DNA of 27,196 nt from Thermoleophilia bacterium UBA2241. GTDB taxonomy: Bacteria; Actinomycetota; Thermoleophilia; UBA2241. The notes under the pieces were generated by a model that was not told where the DNA came from, searched no databases, and saw only the letters and a program-made list of their open reading frames with translations. The stretch is from assembly GCA_002347645.1 (NCBI GenBank), contig DDYF01000015.1, positions 1 through 27,196 on the forward strand, in the 5' to 3' direction. This document shows, piece by piece, positions 8,108 to 16,860 of this stretch. How positions within the stretch are numbered: the first letter of the stretch is position 1; the number at the start of each line of letters is the position of its first letter. Made by a program: the position numbers and the translations under genes.

Positions 8108-8481
8108 GAGAGGTCTCCTTCGGGGTCTGGGACGGGGCCGCTCTCGATTCTCGCCCGAATCGCCCCGGGCGGCAAGCGCGTGGCGAGGGCGATCACCAGG
8201 GCTGCGGCCAGCCGAACGGCCAGGTCGATGGCCCCGACCGGCGGACTGGACAGGACCAGTACTCCGTGTATAGTTATTCGAACGGCGGGGGCGCGACTCG
8301 GCCCCTGGTTGTGTGTGTGGGCGAAAGCGGTACCCCTTCCTTGCACGCCCGCCTTGCCCCCGCCGTCCCCTCTCTTTCCCTAGGCGCATGTCCTATCATG
8401 CCGGTCGCCCCGCGCGCCGACGAAGGATACAGGTGTGTCACAGGACGGTTTTCGGCTGCGGAGGGAAGAGGAGGCTGCTAC
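8108..8481. other. Divergent intergenic region (374 bp)
   Basis: No convincing coding sequence lies between the aldolase start and the small gene at 8482. The interval holds the aldolase ribosome site on the minus strand and a plus-strand promoter candidate at 8247-8274. A second TATCAT at 8394-8399 lacks a good -35. I see no terminator or repeat. Confidence 0.5.
8247..8274 (+). promoter_or_regulatory. Candidate promoter for the 8482-10062 genes
   Basis: TGGACA (8247-8252), a 16-bp spacer and TATAGT (8269-8274) form a reasonable sigma70-like promoter in a locally AT-richer patch. The leader to the GTG at 8482 would be about 200 nt. Judged by eye only. Confidence 0.4.
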
Positions 8482-8742
8482 GTGAGTCGCGACGGTGTCT
8501 ACACGCTCGCGGAGGTCCTCGCTCAGGGCTTCGAGGCCCGGACCGTCGGCGTCGATGGGGCGCGCTATCTGTGGCATCGCGACTGCGGCGAGCGCGTCGC
8601 GCCGCGCACCGGGCAGAGGACGCGGTTGACGGATCCCGCAGCGCTGCCCGAGGGCCTGTGGTTTCCGACCGCGCGGGGCCTTGAAGAGCTGGCCAGCGCC
8701 GCCGCGACGGAGGCGGGCGCGGCAGCCGAGGAGGGCGAGTGA
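8482..8742 (+). CDS. Small hypothetical protein
   Basis: An 86-aa protein not recognised as any family. The GTG at 8482 is chosen because a GAGGAGG-type ribosome site (about 8467-8474) sits at normal distance; the open frame extends further upstream, but that part does not look coding. It has a WHRDCGERVAPRTG segment and an Ala/Glu-rich tail. Its stop overlaps the next start (GTGA, 8739-8742), so the two genes are translationally coupled and probably act together. Confidence 0.6.
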   Translation: MSRDGVYTLAEVLAQGFEARTVGVDGARYLWHRDCGERVAPRTGQRTRLTDPAALPEGLWFPTARGLEELASAAATEAGAAAEEGE

Positions 8743-9215
8743 GCGCCCCCTGGCGGGCGGGCACGCAAGCCGAGCGGAGCGGCGGCCGCATCCTGGGCCG
8801 GCGCGAGCATGGCGCGTGGCGCACGGCCGACGCCGCCCATCTGGGCATCGGCGAGCTCGCCCGCAGGTTCAGCCGCCTCGAGCCTCTCGACCACCTGTGC
8901 TACCGCGGCGTCCGCCTCAAGGCGCGCGTCGTCGAGGTCACGCCCTGTGATGGCGAGGCGCGCGGGCGGTCCTTCCGCTCCTTCGTCCTTCGTGCCGTCG
9001 CGTGGCCGCCACTTCCCTCCGACTGCGAGCCCCCGCAGGAATGGCGCAGCGAGGTGGTGATCATGCCCCACTCCGGTGAAGGCGATCGCCTCGCCCGCTT
9101 GGGCGACTTCGAGGTCGAGTTCGCGGTGCGCTCCTTTCTCATCGACGTGGAGCAGTCCATCGACGGCCTGCTACAAGGCGCCGGCGACGGCTGGGGACGC
9201 CGGCCGCGGCGATAG
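8739..9215 (+). CDS. Hypothetical protein coupled to the preceding small gene
   Basis: A 158-aa soluble protein of unknown function. GTG at 8739 overlaps the upstream stop by four bases. The middle region (HLCYRGVRLKARVVEV) and the acidic C-terminal part (LARLGDFEVEFAVRSFLIDVEQSIDGLLQ) look like a folded alpha/beta domain, but I cannot assign a family. It is one of the few genes here ending in TAG (9213-9215), which matters if this organism decodes UAG. Read-through would enter an unrelated frame overlapping the next gene, so normal termination is more likely. Confidence 0.55.
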   Translation: MSAPWRAGTQAERSGGRILGRREHGAWRTADAAHLGIGELARRFSRLEPLDHLCYRGVRLKARVVEVTPCDGEARGRSFRSFVLRAVAWPPLPSDCEPPQEWRSEVVIMPHSGEGDRLARLGDFEVEFAVRSFLIDVEQSIDGLLQGAGDGWGRRPRR

Positions 9216-9240
9216 GCAGGGCCCGCCGCGGGCCGGCGCG

Positions 9241-10062
9241 GTGAGCTTGCTCAAGCTGCTCGTCGCGTCGGTCCGCGACTTCGGTCTTGCGGACACGCTC
9301 GACCGGCTCCCGGCGTACGCGCTTGCCCCGTTCACGCGGTCGCGTCTGCGCCGGCGCAAGCTCGCGCAGCTCTCGGGGGACGGCTTCGACGAGGCGCACG
9401 GCACCGACACTGCCGCCATCCTGCTGGGCGGCGAGCGGGGCCCGAGTGTCAGTGACGGTGGGCACGTGGTCTCGCGCTACGAGACGAGCAGCGAGACCGC
9501 CATCAGGTTGGCGCTCGACAGCCTTGCTGTGGACCACTCGCGCTTCACCTTCGTCGACATGGGCTGCGGCAAGGGCAAGCCGCTCATGGTCGCCGCGTCC
9601 TACGGGTTCCGGCGGCTCGTCGGCGTCGACCTGTCGCCCGCCTGCATCGAAGCGGCACGCCGCAACATCGCGCGCTACGGGCCGGAACCGATCGACGCCT
9701 CGCGCATCGAGCTCCGCGTCGAGGACGCCGAGGCCTTCGAGTTCCCCGACGACCCTCTCGTGGTCTACCTGTACAACCCCTTCCCCCAAGCGGTGCTCGA
9801 GCGCGTGGTGGCGAGGTTGGGGGAGAGCCTGACGAGGAACCCGAGGGAGGTCGCGATCGTGTACGTGAACCCGACCGCGGCCGTCGTCGTCGCACGGTCG
9901 GCGCTCTTCGTGCGCGTCCCGACGATCGCCGACCGCCTGCCCCTGGCGGCCCGCGACGTGCCGGCGTACCAGCGCGCGGCCGTGTTCGTGCACAGGCCGG
10001 GCGCCGGGAGTGTCCACCCTTCGCCGCCCGTTGTCTCGCAGCCGGGTGGTCGCATGGCGTGA
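9241..10062 (+). CDS. Class I SAM-dependent methyltransferase
   Basis: A 273-aa protein with a Rossmann-fold methyltransferase domain. Motif I is FVDMGCGKGKPLMVA (residues 104 onward), followed by the acidic end of strand two in LVGVDLSPACIEAARRN and the post-motif LVVYLYNPFPQAVLERV, resembling the NPF-type motif of small stand-alone methyltransferases. GTG at 9241 is the likely start; the ribosome site is weak and frame use upstream is not convincing. The substrate is unknown. It follows the two small coupled genes by 25 bp and may share their transcript. The last about 20 residues are Pro/Gly-rich and probably disordered. Confidence 0.78.
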   Translation: MSLLKLLVASVRDFGLADTLDRLPAYALAPFTRSRLRRRKLAQLSGDGFDEAHGTDTAAILLGGERGPSVSDGGHVVSRYETSSETAIRLALDSLAVDHSRFTFVDMGCGKGKPLMVAASYGFRRLVGVDLSPACIEAARRNIARYGPEPIDASRIELRVEDAEAFEFPDDPLVVYLYNPFPQAVLERVVARLGESLTRNPREVAIVYVNPTAAVVVARSALFVRVPTIADRLPLAARDVPAYQRAAVFVHRPGAGSVHPSPPVVSQPGGRMA

Positions 10063-10304
10063 GCAGGACGGCGCGTACCGCCTGACGGGGGCGAGTCTGC
10101 TCGCGCTCTTCGGGACTGACGCACGGCGCGGTCTCGGGAGCCGTCCGGCTGGCTCCGGCTCGTGGGGCGGCACCCTCGCGCTGTGCCGGCGCGGCATGGC
10201 GGAGCGTGCAGGTCCGTACGTCTGAGCGGAGTAGTATCTTGCCGGAAGCTGACGAGGGGGGAAGCTGTGGGGCTCAGTGCGAGGCGGCGAGAGTCGGGGG
10301 CGCG

Positions 10305-13088
10305 ATGGGCGCGACGCTGACGCCTGGCGAGTTCGTACAGAAGTGGGTGGGGAACACGCGCACGGAGCGTGCGGCGGCCCAGGAGCACTTCATCGACCTC
10401 TGCCGGATGCTCGGTGTCCCGACGCCGAACGAGGCCGACCCGACCGGCGACGAGTACGCCTTCGAGAAGGGGGCTGGTAAGTCGACCGGCGGCGACGGCT
10501 TCGCCGACGTCTGGAAGCGTGGGCACTTCGCTTGGGAGTACAAGGGCAAGCACAAGGACCTCGCCGCCGCCTACCAGCAACTCCTGCAGTATCGCGAGGC
10601 GCTCGAGAATCCGCCCCTGCTGGTGGTCTGCGATCTCGATCGCTTCGAGGTGCATACCAACTTCACGAACACGCCGGCGAATGTCCACGCGTTCGACCTG
10701 GAACGTCTGCTCGCAGAGCCGTCGGAGCCATTGCGCCTGCTCCGCGCGGTCATGGAGCATCCTGAGGAGTTGAGACCGGGGAAGACACGCGACGAGCTTA
10801 CGGCTGAGGCGGCGACGCAGTTCGCGTCACTCGCCGAACGTCTGCGAGGCCGCGGCCATGACCCGCACGAGGTCGCGCACTTCCTCGACAAGCTGCTCTT
10901 CTGCATGTTCGCTGAGGACGCCGGTGTGCTGCCGGCCGGCCTGCTGCGGCGACTGGCGGCCGGCGCACGACAGCAGCCGTCGGTGTTCTCCGACGGACTC
11001 GCCGAGCTCTTCGCGAAGATGTCGAGCGGCGGCGGCTTGTTTGGCGTCGAGCACATCGAGTGGTTCAACGGCGGGCTCTTCGACGCCGGCGATGTGCTGC
11101 CGATGACGCGCGACGAGATTGAGATCGTCGATCGCGTGTCCCGACTCGACTGGTCGCAGGTAGAGCCGGCCATCTTCGGGACGCTCTTCGAGCGCGGCCT
11201 GGACCCCGCAAAGCGGGCGCAGCTGGGCGCCCACTACACCGACCGCGACTCGATCATGCGGCTTATCGAGCCGGTGCTCCTGGCGCCGCTACGGCGTGAC
11301 CTGGAGGCGACGCAGACGCGCGTTCTTGAGTTGCTCGAGGAGGGCCGCGCGGTGACGGCGCGGACCCCGGCCGAAAGGAACCCGCGTGCGGTCTTTGCCG
11401 CGTTCCTCGCGCGCCTTCGCGCTGTCCGTGTGCTGGACCCGGCGTGCGGGTCCGGGAACTTCCTCTACCTGGCCCTGCAAGCTCTCAAGGACTTGGAGCG
11501 CGAGGCGATTCTCTGGGCTTCGCTGACCTTCAAGGAGCCCATGCAGTTCCCCGAAGTCGGACCGCATGCCGTGCTCGGCCTCGAGCTCAACCCGTACGCG
11601 GCAGAGCTCGCGCGCGTGGTCATCTGGATTGGTGAGATTCAGTGGATGCTGTCCAACGGCTTCGCGTACGCGCGAGACCCCATCCTGAAGCCACTGGAGA
11701 CGATCAGGCAGGGCGATGCCGTACTGGACCTGAGCGACCCAGCCGAGGCCGCGGAACCCGACTGGCCGCCGGCGACGGTCATCATCGGCAATCCGCCGTT
11801 TCTCGGCGGCAAGCTCTTGCGGGCCAACCTGGGCGATGCGTACGTGGACGCGCTCTTCCAGGTCTACGCGGGGCGAGTGGCGCGCGAATCCGACCTGGTG
11901 TGCTACTGGCACGAGAAGGCGCGGGCGATGGTGCAGGCCGGCAAGGCTGAGCGCGTGGGACTTCTGGCAACGCAAGGCATCCGAGGCGGCGCGAGTCGCC
12001 GCGTGCTCGAGCGTGTGAAGGACTCCGGCGACATCTTCCTCGCTTGGTCCGACGAACCCTGGGTGGTGGAAGGCGCCGCGGTGCACGTCTCCTTCGTCGG
12101 CTTTGACGATGGGACCGAGGACGAGAGGCACCTGAACGGGCAACCGGTGGCGACGATCAACCCGAATCTCACGGCGGGCATCGACCTAACGCGCGTGCGG
12201 CGCCTTGCGGAGCATCGCGGCGTGGCCTTCATGGGTGACACGAAGGGCGGCGCGTTCGATGTGCCCGGCGACGTGGCGGTGGCCATGCTGGCTGCGCCAA
12301 ACCCGGACGGCCGGGACAACCGCGACGTGGTGCGGCCGTGGGTCAATGGTCTGGACGTGACTCGGCGCCCACGCGGCATGTGGATAGTGGACTTCGGGAC
12401 TTCGATGACGGTCAACGAGGCGGCGCTCTACGAGGCTCCGTTCGAGTACGTGAAGGAGCACGTCGAGCCTGTGAGGGCGCAGAACCGACGCGCGGCGTAT
12501 GCCGAGCGCTGGTGGCTTCACGTCGAGCCGAGGCCCGAGATGCGAAGGGCTCTGACCGGCCTCGCACGGTACGTAGGGACGCCGCGCGTGACGAAGCACC
12601 GGCTGTTCGTGTGGCTGCCGTCTGAGACGCTGCCAGACAGCCAGGTCATCGTGTTTGCTCGTGACGACGACTACTTCTTCGGCGTGCTGCACGCGAGGCC
12701 GCACGAGCTCTGGGCGCTCGGCCTGGGGACACAGCTTGAGACGCGACCCCGCTACACGCCCACGACGACCTTCGAGACGTTCCCCTTCCCGGAGAAACCG
12801 AGTCCGGCCGCCGTGGCCGAAGTGGAAGCGGCGGCCCGGTCGCTCTGCGATCTTCGCGCCGGCTGGCTCAATCCGGCTGGGGCATCGGCGGCCGATTTGG
12901 CGCGTCGCACTCTGACGGAGCTCTACAACCGGCGCCCGACGTGGCTTGAGCAGGTGCACGAGCGGCTCGACCGCGCGGTACACGCGGCTTACGGCTGGCC
13001 GTATCCGCTGGAGCGTGAAGACGTCCTGACTCGACTCGTCGAACTGAATCTGAGCCGTAGCGGCGGGCCGGCCGGCGACGTCGCTTAA
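10305..13088 (+). CDS. Type IIL restriction-modification enzyme (MmeI-like, endonuclease and DNA methyltransferase in one chain)
   Basis: A 927-aa defence enzyme that methylates and cleaves DNA from a single chain and a single target-recognition domain. The ATG at 10305 follows a GGGGG-rich ribosome site. The N-terminal nuclease has the PD-(D/E)XK residues Asp68, Glu78 and Lys80 (EYKG) with the D-x9-E-x-K spacing of MmeI. The helical spacer at about residues 160-320 contains HFLDKLLFCMFAEDAGVLP. The N6-adenine methyltransferase core has motif I DPACGSGNF (378-386) and motif IV NPPF (496-499), preceded by GAHYTDRDS. The C-terminal part, from about residue 620 to the end, matches the recognition region and helical tail of this family. 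No separate specificity or nuclease gene is needed or seen. All key residues are present, so it looks active. The target sequence cannot be inferred. Confidence 0.92.
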   Translation: MGATLTPGEFVQKWVGNTRTERAAAQEHFIDLCRMLGVPTPNEADPTGDEYAFEKGAGKSTGGDGFADVWKRGHFAWEYKGKHKDLAAAYQQLLQYREALENPPLLVVCDLDRFEVHTNFTNTPANVHAFDLERLLAEPSEPLRLLRAVMEHPEELRPGKTRDELTAEAATQFASLAERLRGRGHDPHEVAHFLDKLLFCMFAEDAGVLPAGLLRRLAAGARQQPSVFSDGLAELFAKMSSGGGLFGVEHIEWFNGGLFDAGDVLPMTRDEIEIVDRVSRLDWSQVEPAIFGTLFERGLDPAKRAQLGAHYTDRDSIMRLIEPVLLAPLRRDLEATQTRVLELLEEGRAVTARTPAERNPRAVFAAFLARLRAVRVLDPACGSGNFLYLALQALKDLEREAILWASLTFKEPMQFPEVGPHAVLGLELNPYAAELARVVIWIGEIQWMLSNGFAYARDPILKPLETIRQGDAVLDLSDPAEAAEPDWPPATVIIGNPPFLGGKLLRANLGDAYVDALFQVYAGRVARESDLVCYWHEKARAMVQAGKAERVGLLATQGIRGGASRRVLERVKDSGDIFLAWSDEPWVVEGAAVHVSFVGFDDGTEDERHLNGQPVATINPNLTAGIDLTRVRRLAEHRGVAFMGDTKGGAFDVPGDVAVAMLAAPNPDGRDNRDVVRPWVNGLDVTRRPRGMWIVDFGTSMTVNEAALYEAPFEYVKEHVEPVRAQNRRAAYAERWWLHVEPRPEMRRALTGLARYVGTPRVTKHRLFVWLPSETLPDSQVIVFARDDDYFFGVLHARPHELWALGLGTQLETRPRYTPTTTFETFPFPEKPSPAAVAEVEAAARSLCDLRAGWLNPAGASAADLARRTLTELYNRRPTWLEQVHERLDRAVHAAYGWPYPLEREDVLTRLVELNLSRSGGPAGDVA

Positions 13089-13233
13089 GGAAAGCAGCCG
13101 CGGCTACGTGCCGTGGCGAGCGGGTCTTGCGCCTCGCGTGCGCTTGACGCTGCCCGTGGTCAAGAGGCATAGTGCGGCGACCCGAGCGCCGCACGGGGAA
13201 GGGGAGGGTCGCACGAAACGTCTGCGAGGTACC

Positions 13234-14763
13234 GTGGTCGAGCCGCACTCGGCCGTCCGCGGGTGGGCGCAGCGGCGCGTCCGGCGAGGCCTCCGCTTCT
13301 CAGTCGCGTCACTGCTCGTCGCCCTCGGTTGTCTCTTCCTGTGCACCGGCCCGGCGCTGGCGCTCGACCTGCCCGTGCGCGTCGACACCCGTCTCAGCAC
13401 GGCTGAGCAGTTCGGCTACCGGCCCGATTACGAGCTCAACATCCCCTCGTTCGACGTCGCGAACCATCCGACCATACGCAGCAGGACGGTCTCCCAGCAC
13501 ATCACGGCCTACTCGGCGCGACTGATCGACGATGCCTGGGTACGGTCGTCGCTGCTGGGCGCCGTGCGCGCCGCCTATCCGAGCTTCGCGGCGACGGTGC
13601 ACGCCGGCGGCTTCGTCAGCGAGCGGATCGAGTTCGACGATCTCGGTCGCGCCTACACGCTGCTCGACATCCGCCTCAAGAACGGCACGCGGCGCAACGT
13701 GCTGCTCTACTCGCTTGACGGCTGCACGACGTGGCGTCTCGTCACGCTGCCCTTCGGTGGCAAGCGCGTCTACTTCGACGGGCGCGACCGTGGCACGGCC
13801 GCCCTCGAGCAGTACGCCGGGTACAACACGAGTCCCGACCCGCCGCTGCTCGCCGTCTGGCGGCCGGTCGCCGACTGGCCGGGCTCGTTCGCCTGCCGCA
13901 ACGAGCTCTACGTCCTCAAGCCCTTCTATGAAGGCGACCGCCTCGTGCTCCCTGCGCCGGCGCTGGTCACGCGGCGCTTCGTCGGCCTGTGCGCTGCGGC
14001 CGGGGGAGCGTCGTTCGCGGCCAGCGTCCCGGGCACCTCCTTCCTTGTCTATGCCCGGGTCTCGAGCTCTGACGATGCGGGCACGCCCACCTGCGTCGCC
14101 GCCTTCGATCACGCGAGCGCCACGATCACGCAGCGGCGGCTGCTCGCCTACGCACGCCCACGGAACGACCACCACGTCACCCCGGGGATCGTCCGCGACG
14201 GGGACGGCTACCTGCACGTGCTCACCGGTGCCCACCAGTCGGCCTTCTACCATCTGCAGAGCGCAAACCCGCTCGATGCATCGGCCTGGAGCGCGCCGAC
14301 GCAGGTCCTCCACGGCGGCTTCGTGCGCGGCGAGATGGAGCCGCCGGGCAGGACCTGTCAGACCTACCTCTCCCTCGCCTGCCTCCCCGACGGCCGCCTC
14401 GTCATCGTCTACCGCCAGCGGCGCGCCGGGGTCGACCGCGCCTTCGGCGGACGCTCCTACGACGCGCTCTGCTGCCAGGTGCGAAGCACGGACGGCACGT
14501 GGAGCGCGCCGAGACGGCTCGTCTTCTGCCGCAACCGGGCGGGCTATGCGCAGTACTTCCAGAAGCTCACCGTGGACCGCGCCGGGCGTCTCTACCTCAT
14601 GCTGAGCTACTTCAACCCTCACGACTGGCCCAAGAGCCAACGCGCGGCCCATCGCTACCACCACCGCATGCTCCTGATCTCCAAGGACGGCGGGCAGGGC
14701 TGGGAGTTCGCCACCACGCTCGACTTCATCGAAGGCATCGCCCTGGTCGCCGCGGCCGGGTAG
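13234..14763 (+). CDS. Secreted BNR-repeat family protein (BNR_4-like)
   Basis: A 509-aa exported protein. GTG at 13234 is preferred over GTG at 13108: a GAGG site precedes it, and it leads straight into a basic N-terminus, a hydrophobic core (residues 22-42) and a likely signal-peptidase site after Ala43 (PALA-LD). The mature protein has Asp-box-like beta-propeller elements (SLDGCTTWR, SKDGGQGWEF, STDGTWSAPR) and a central NDHHVTPGIVRDGDGYLHVL block typical of BNR_4 proteins, some of which are polysaccharide-active. No catalytic residues can be assigned with confidence, so sugar hydrolysis or lyase activity is only a possibility. It ends in TAG and lies beside the integration site of the mobile element. 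Confidence 0.75.
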   Translation: MVEPHSAVRGWAQRRVRRGLRFSVASLLVALGCLFLCTGPALALDLPVRVDTRLSTAEQFGYRPDYELNIPSFDVANHPTIRSRTVSQHITAYSARLIDDAWVRSSLLGAVRAAYPSFAATVHAGGFVSERIEFDDLGRAYTLLDIRLKNGTRRNVLLYSLDGCTTWRLVTLPFGGKRVYFDGRDRGTAALEQYAGYNTSPDPPLLAVWRPVADWPGSFACRNELYVLKPFYEGDRLVLPAPALVTRRFVGLCAAAGGASFAASVPGTSFLVYARVSSSDDAGTPTCVAAFDHASATITQRRLLAYARPRNDHHVTPGIVRDGDGYLHVLTGAHQSAFYHLQSANPLDASAWSAPTQVLHGGFVRGEMEPPGRTCQTYLSLACLPDGRLVIVYRQRRAGVDRAFGGRSYDALCCQVRSTDGTWSAPRRLVFCRNRAGYAQYFQKLTVDRAGRLYLMLSYFNPHDWPKSQRAAHRYHHRMLLISKDGGQGWEFATTLDFIEGIALVAAAG

Positions 14764-14923
14764 TCCACTGGAAGCTGCGGCACGGCGGCGCAGCTGGCGC
14801 TGGCGGGCTGGGGACGCGGGGGGACACGGGCCGCTGCCTGGACGCGCTCAGCACTGACGAGGATGGGGCGTGGGCCGCACACCGGAATCTGCAGGAATCT
14901 GCAGGGAATCTGCAGGGCTTTTG
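14764..14923. repeat. Chromosomal flank left of the element with triple GGAATCTGCA repeat
   Basis: No gene is seen between the BNR stop and the attachment repeat. Three near-tandem copies of GGAATCTGCA lie at about 14883-14916. Before integration this sequence would have been immediately downstream of the 3' end of tRNA-Thr. Confidence 0.45.
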
Positions 14924-14968
14924 TGGAGCCGACGCGGGGAATCGAACCCCGGACCCCATCATTACGAG
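14924..14968 (-). repeat. attL: 45-bp copy of the tRNA-Thr 3' half
   Basis: It is identical over 45 bp to 26917-26961, running from the CCA end of the tRNA through the T-arm to the anticodon loop. To its right the tRNA homology stops abruptly, so only the tRNA fragment is present. This is the scar-side attachment site. Confidence 0.93.
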
Positions 14969-14980
14969 GGAGCCTAGAGC

Positions 14981-15080
14981 CATTATCACGGGTTTCGCGG
15001 TGTCTCGGGAATGGACCGAAAAGGGCTCTCTTTGCAGGCATCTTGCCGGGTGCGCATTATCTCGGGTCGCGCGCTGTCTC
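14981..15080 (+). repeat. Imperfect 27-bp direct repeat in the left arm
   Basis: CATTATCACGGGTTTCGCGG plus TGTCTCG (from about 14981) recurs at about 15054 as CATTATCTCGGGTCGCGCGC plus TGTCTCG, 23 of 27 positions matching. It lies between attL and the TTTGACAG pair and may be an arm-type recombinase or accessory-protein site. Confidence 0.45.
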
Positions 15081-15100
15081 GCCCCGTTTCGGGGCAGGTG

Positions 15101-15119
15101 TTTGACAGGAGTTTGACAG
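15101..15119 (+). repeat. Paired TTTGACAG motif, left end of element
   Basis: TTTGACAG at 15101-15108 and 15112-15119, offset 11 bp, about 130 bp inside attL. It has the same orientation as the pair near attR. Likely a tandem protein-binding site such as an integrase arm site. Confidence 0.6.
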
Positions 15120-15141
15120 GCGCGGCCCGTCAGGGGTGATG

Positions 15142-15538
15142 CCGAAGGCGAAATGTGAACCGCCGTCCGAGGGGAACGTCAACGCCGCGAGTACCTAGCG
15201 GCGTTGGCACCACCTCGGGCAGTCCGTATCGTTCGATAGGGCAGAGGGCGACTGCGACGCGTTCATCGCGGTTCGGCAGCCGCCCTCTGCGTCGTCCCTC
15301 GCTCCTCTCGGGGTCGGGCACCGTGGGTACAGACTGCGACGAACATAGCGACTATGGCAGGGAGCCCGCCCCCGCTCCGGTCTGCCCCAAGCACATTGAC
15401 GCTCGTCGAGGCGGGCAACTCCGGCTGTGGTCTTGTACGATGTCGACGTGCCCCCTGTTGCATGGTCCGTCCGACGCCTCTGAGGGAGCCCTAAGTTGTC
15501 TGTCCGCGCGTTCGTCTACAGTGCGCTCGACGGAGGGA
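15142..15538. other. Non-coding region upstream of the methyltransferase, with long hairpin
   Basis: The methyltransferase frame is open through this interval, but its translation is low-complexity and lacks protein character, so I treat it as non-coding. A long dyad lies at 15241-15290. I found no confident promoter: TACGAT at 15436-15441 has no good -35. A small regulatory RNA or transfer-type origin cannot be excluded. Confidence 0.45.
15241..15290. repeat. 15-bp inverted repeat with 20-nt loop
   Basis: The arm at 15241-15255 pairs with 15276-15290 over 15 positions with one mismatch (10 perfect outer pairs). There is no T-tract after it. A cruciform or RNA hairpin of this size inside the element's left non-coding region suggests a regulatory RNA structure or a protein-binding dyad. 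Confidence 0.6.
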
Positions 15539-16849
15539 TTGAACCTGAGCATTAGCACTAGGAGCGTTGTCGAGAACAACAAGATTCGGCCTGAGGACAG
15601 GTGCGTTCACGACTGGTATCGCTTCGTCCTTTCCTTCCCCCCTCACCTCGTGGACGACTACCTGTCATCCTTCGGCATCCTGCCGGGCGGTCGGGTTCTC
15701 GACCCCTTCTGCGGCACGGGGACGACCCTCGTCGAGTGTAAGAAGCTCGGGATTGCGAGCGTCGGCATAGAGGCGAACCCGATGGCCTACTTCGCGAGCG
15801 CGACGAAGGTCGACTGGGGCATTGACCCGAACGCACTCGTGACGCACGCCGAGAGGGTTGCGCGGACCACTCTCAAGAGGCTGAAGGCGGTGGGTGTCGC
15901 AGACTCGCCCGACGAGGAACCGTTCACGGACGGTAGTGGTCGAATCCTCCTGACCTTGCCGCCCGAATCTATGCGCCTGTTGCTCAAGGACTCAATCAGC
16001 CCGCTCCCGTTGCACAAGACGCTCGTGCTTCTCGCAGTGCTGAACGAACAGCGGGACGAACGCCTTGACGCTCACGAGCGGCTCGCCTTGGCGAAAGCCC
16101 TCGTGTCATCCATCGGGAACCTGCATTTCGGACCTGAGGTGGGAATCGGAAAGCCCAAACCGGATGCCGCTGTCGTTGCGCCTTGGCTCGCCCACGTTCG
16201 GCAGGTAGCTGATGATGTCGACGAGGTGAGCGAGTCTGGCGAGACGGAATCGGCAGTCCACTTCGCCGATTCGCGCAGCCTCTCCGACCTACTGGAGCCG
16301 TGCTCGATTGACGCCGTGATCACCTCGCCGCCCTACCCGAACGAGAAGGACTACACGAGAACGACAAGGCTTGAGTCCGTGCTGCTTGGCTTCGTGACCG
16401 ACCGGCAGGCTCTTCGCGACTTGAAGCAAGGACTCGTGCGGTCGAACACGCGCAACGTCTACAAGCGCGACAGCGACGATGAACTCGTCGCGGACAACGC
16501 GGAGATACAGCGGATTGCCGACGAGATAGAGAAGCGGCGAATCGAGATGGGAAAGACATCCGGTTTCGAGAGGCTGTACGCGCGCGTCACGAAGCTGTAC
16601 TTCGGGGGCATGGCGCGACACCTGTCCGACCTTCGGTCGATCTTGCGACCGGGCGCGCTGCTCGCCTACGTCGTCGGGGACCAAGCGTCGTACCTTCGCG
16701 TGATGATACGGACGGGACAGCTTCTCGCTGGCATCGCTGAATCGCTTGGTTACGAGGTCGTCGGTATCGATCTGTTCAGGACCCGTATGGCAACGGCCAC
16801 GAGAGAGCAACTTCGCGAGGAAGTCGTGTTGCTTCGTTGGCCCGGCTGA
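15539..16849 (+). CDS. Type II DNA methyltransferase (SPPY family)
   Basis: Modification enzyme of an element-borne R-M system, about 436 aa. The start is uncertain: TTG at 15539 is close behind CGGAGG (15531-15536), and CTG at 15545 has better spacing. The upstream open stretch does not look coding. The conserved entry RCVHDWYRFVLSFPPHLV precedes motif I LDPFCGTGTT (about residues 54-63) and the SAM acidic residue in GIEANP. Motif IV is TSPPYPNEKDYTRTT (SPPY 263-266), the signature of amino-methyltransferases, often m4C. Motif I lies before motif IV. The gene stops 11 bp before the companion gene, whose product has nuclease residues, so the two form a modification-restriction pair. Target unknown. 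Confidence 0.85.
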   Translation: MNLSISTRSVVENNKIRPEDRCVHDWYRFVLSFPPHLVDDYLSSFGILPGGRVLDPFCGTGTTLVECKKLGIASVGIEANPMAYFASATKVDWGIDPNALVTHAERVARTTLKRLKAVGVADSPDEEPFTDGSGRILLTLPPESMRLLLKDSISPLPLHKTLVLLAVLNEQRDERLDAHERLALAKALVSSIGNLHFGPEVGIGKPKPDAAVVAPWLAHVRQVADDVDEVSESGETESAVHFADSRSLSDLLEPCSIDAVITSPPYPNEKDYTRTTRLESVLLGFVTDRQALRDLKQGLVRSNTRNVYKRDSDDELVADNAEIQRIADEIEKRRIEMGKTSGFERLYARVTKLYFGGMARHLSDLRSILRPGALLAYVVGDQASYLRVMIRTGQLLAGIAESLGYEVVGIDLFRTRMATATREQLREEVVLLRWPG

Positions 16850-16860
16850 GTGGGGGGAGC

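Noticed and set aside
14883..14916. CRISPR-like array (three GGAATCTGCA copies)
   Set aside because: The units are near-contiguous 10-mers with no spacers and no cas genes are present.
14761..14980. UAG read-through extension of the BNR protein
   Set aside because: The frame stays open after the TAG only as expected for GC-rich DNA. The extension has no domain character and runs into the tRNA fragment.
14764..15116. Coding sequence across attL
   Set aside because: Open frames here only reflect high GC and read through the tRNA fragment; no protein features are visible.
15155..15538. N-terminal extension of the element methyltransferase
   Set aside because: The frame is open, but the translation is Arg/Ser/Pro-rich without conserved motifs. 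A ribosome site lies just before 15539 and domain homology starts there.
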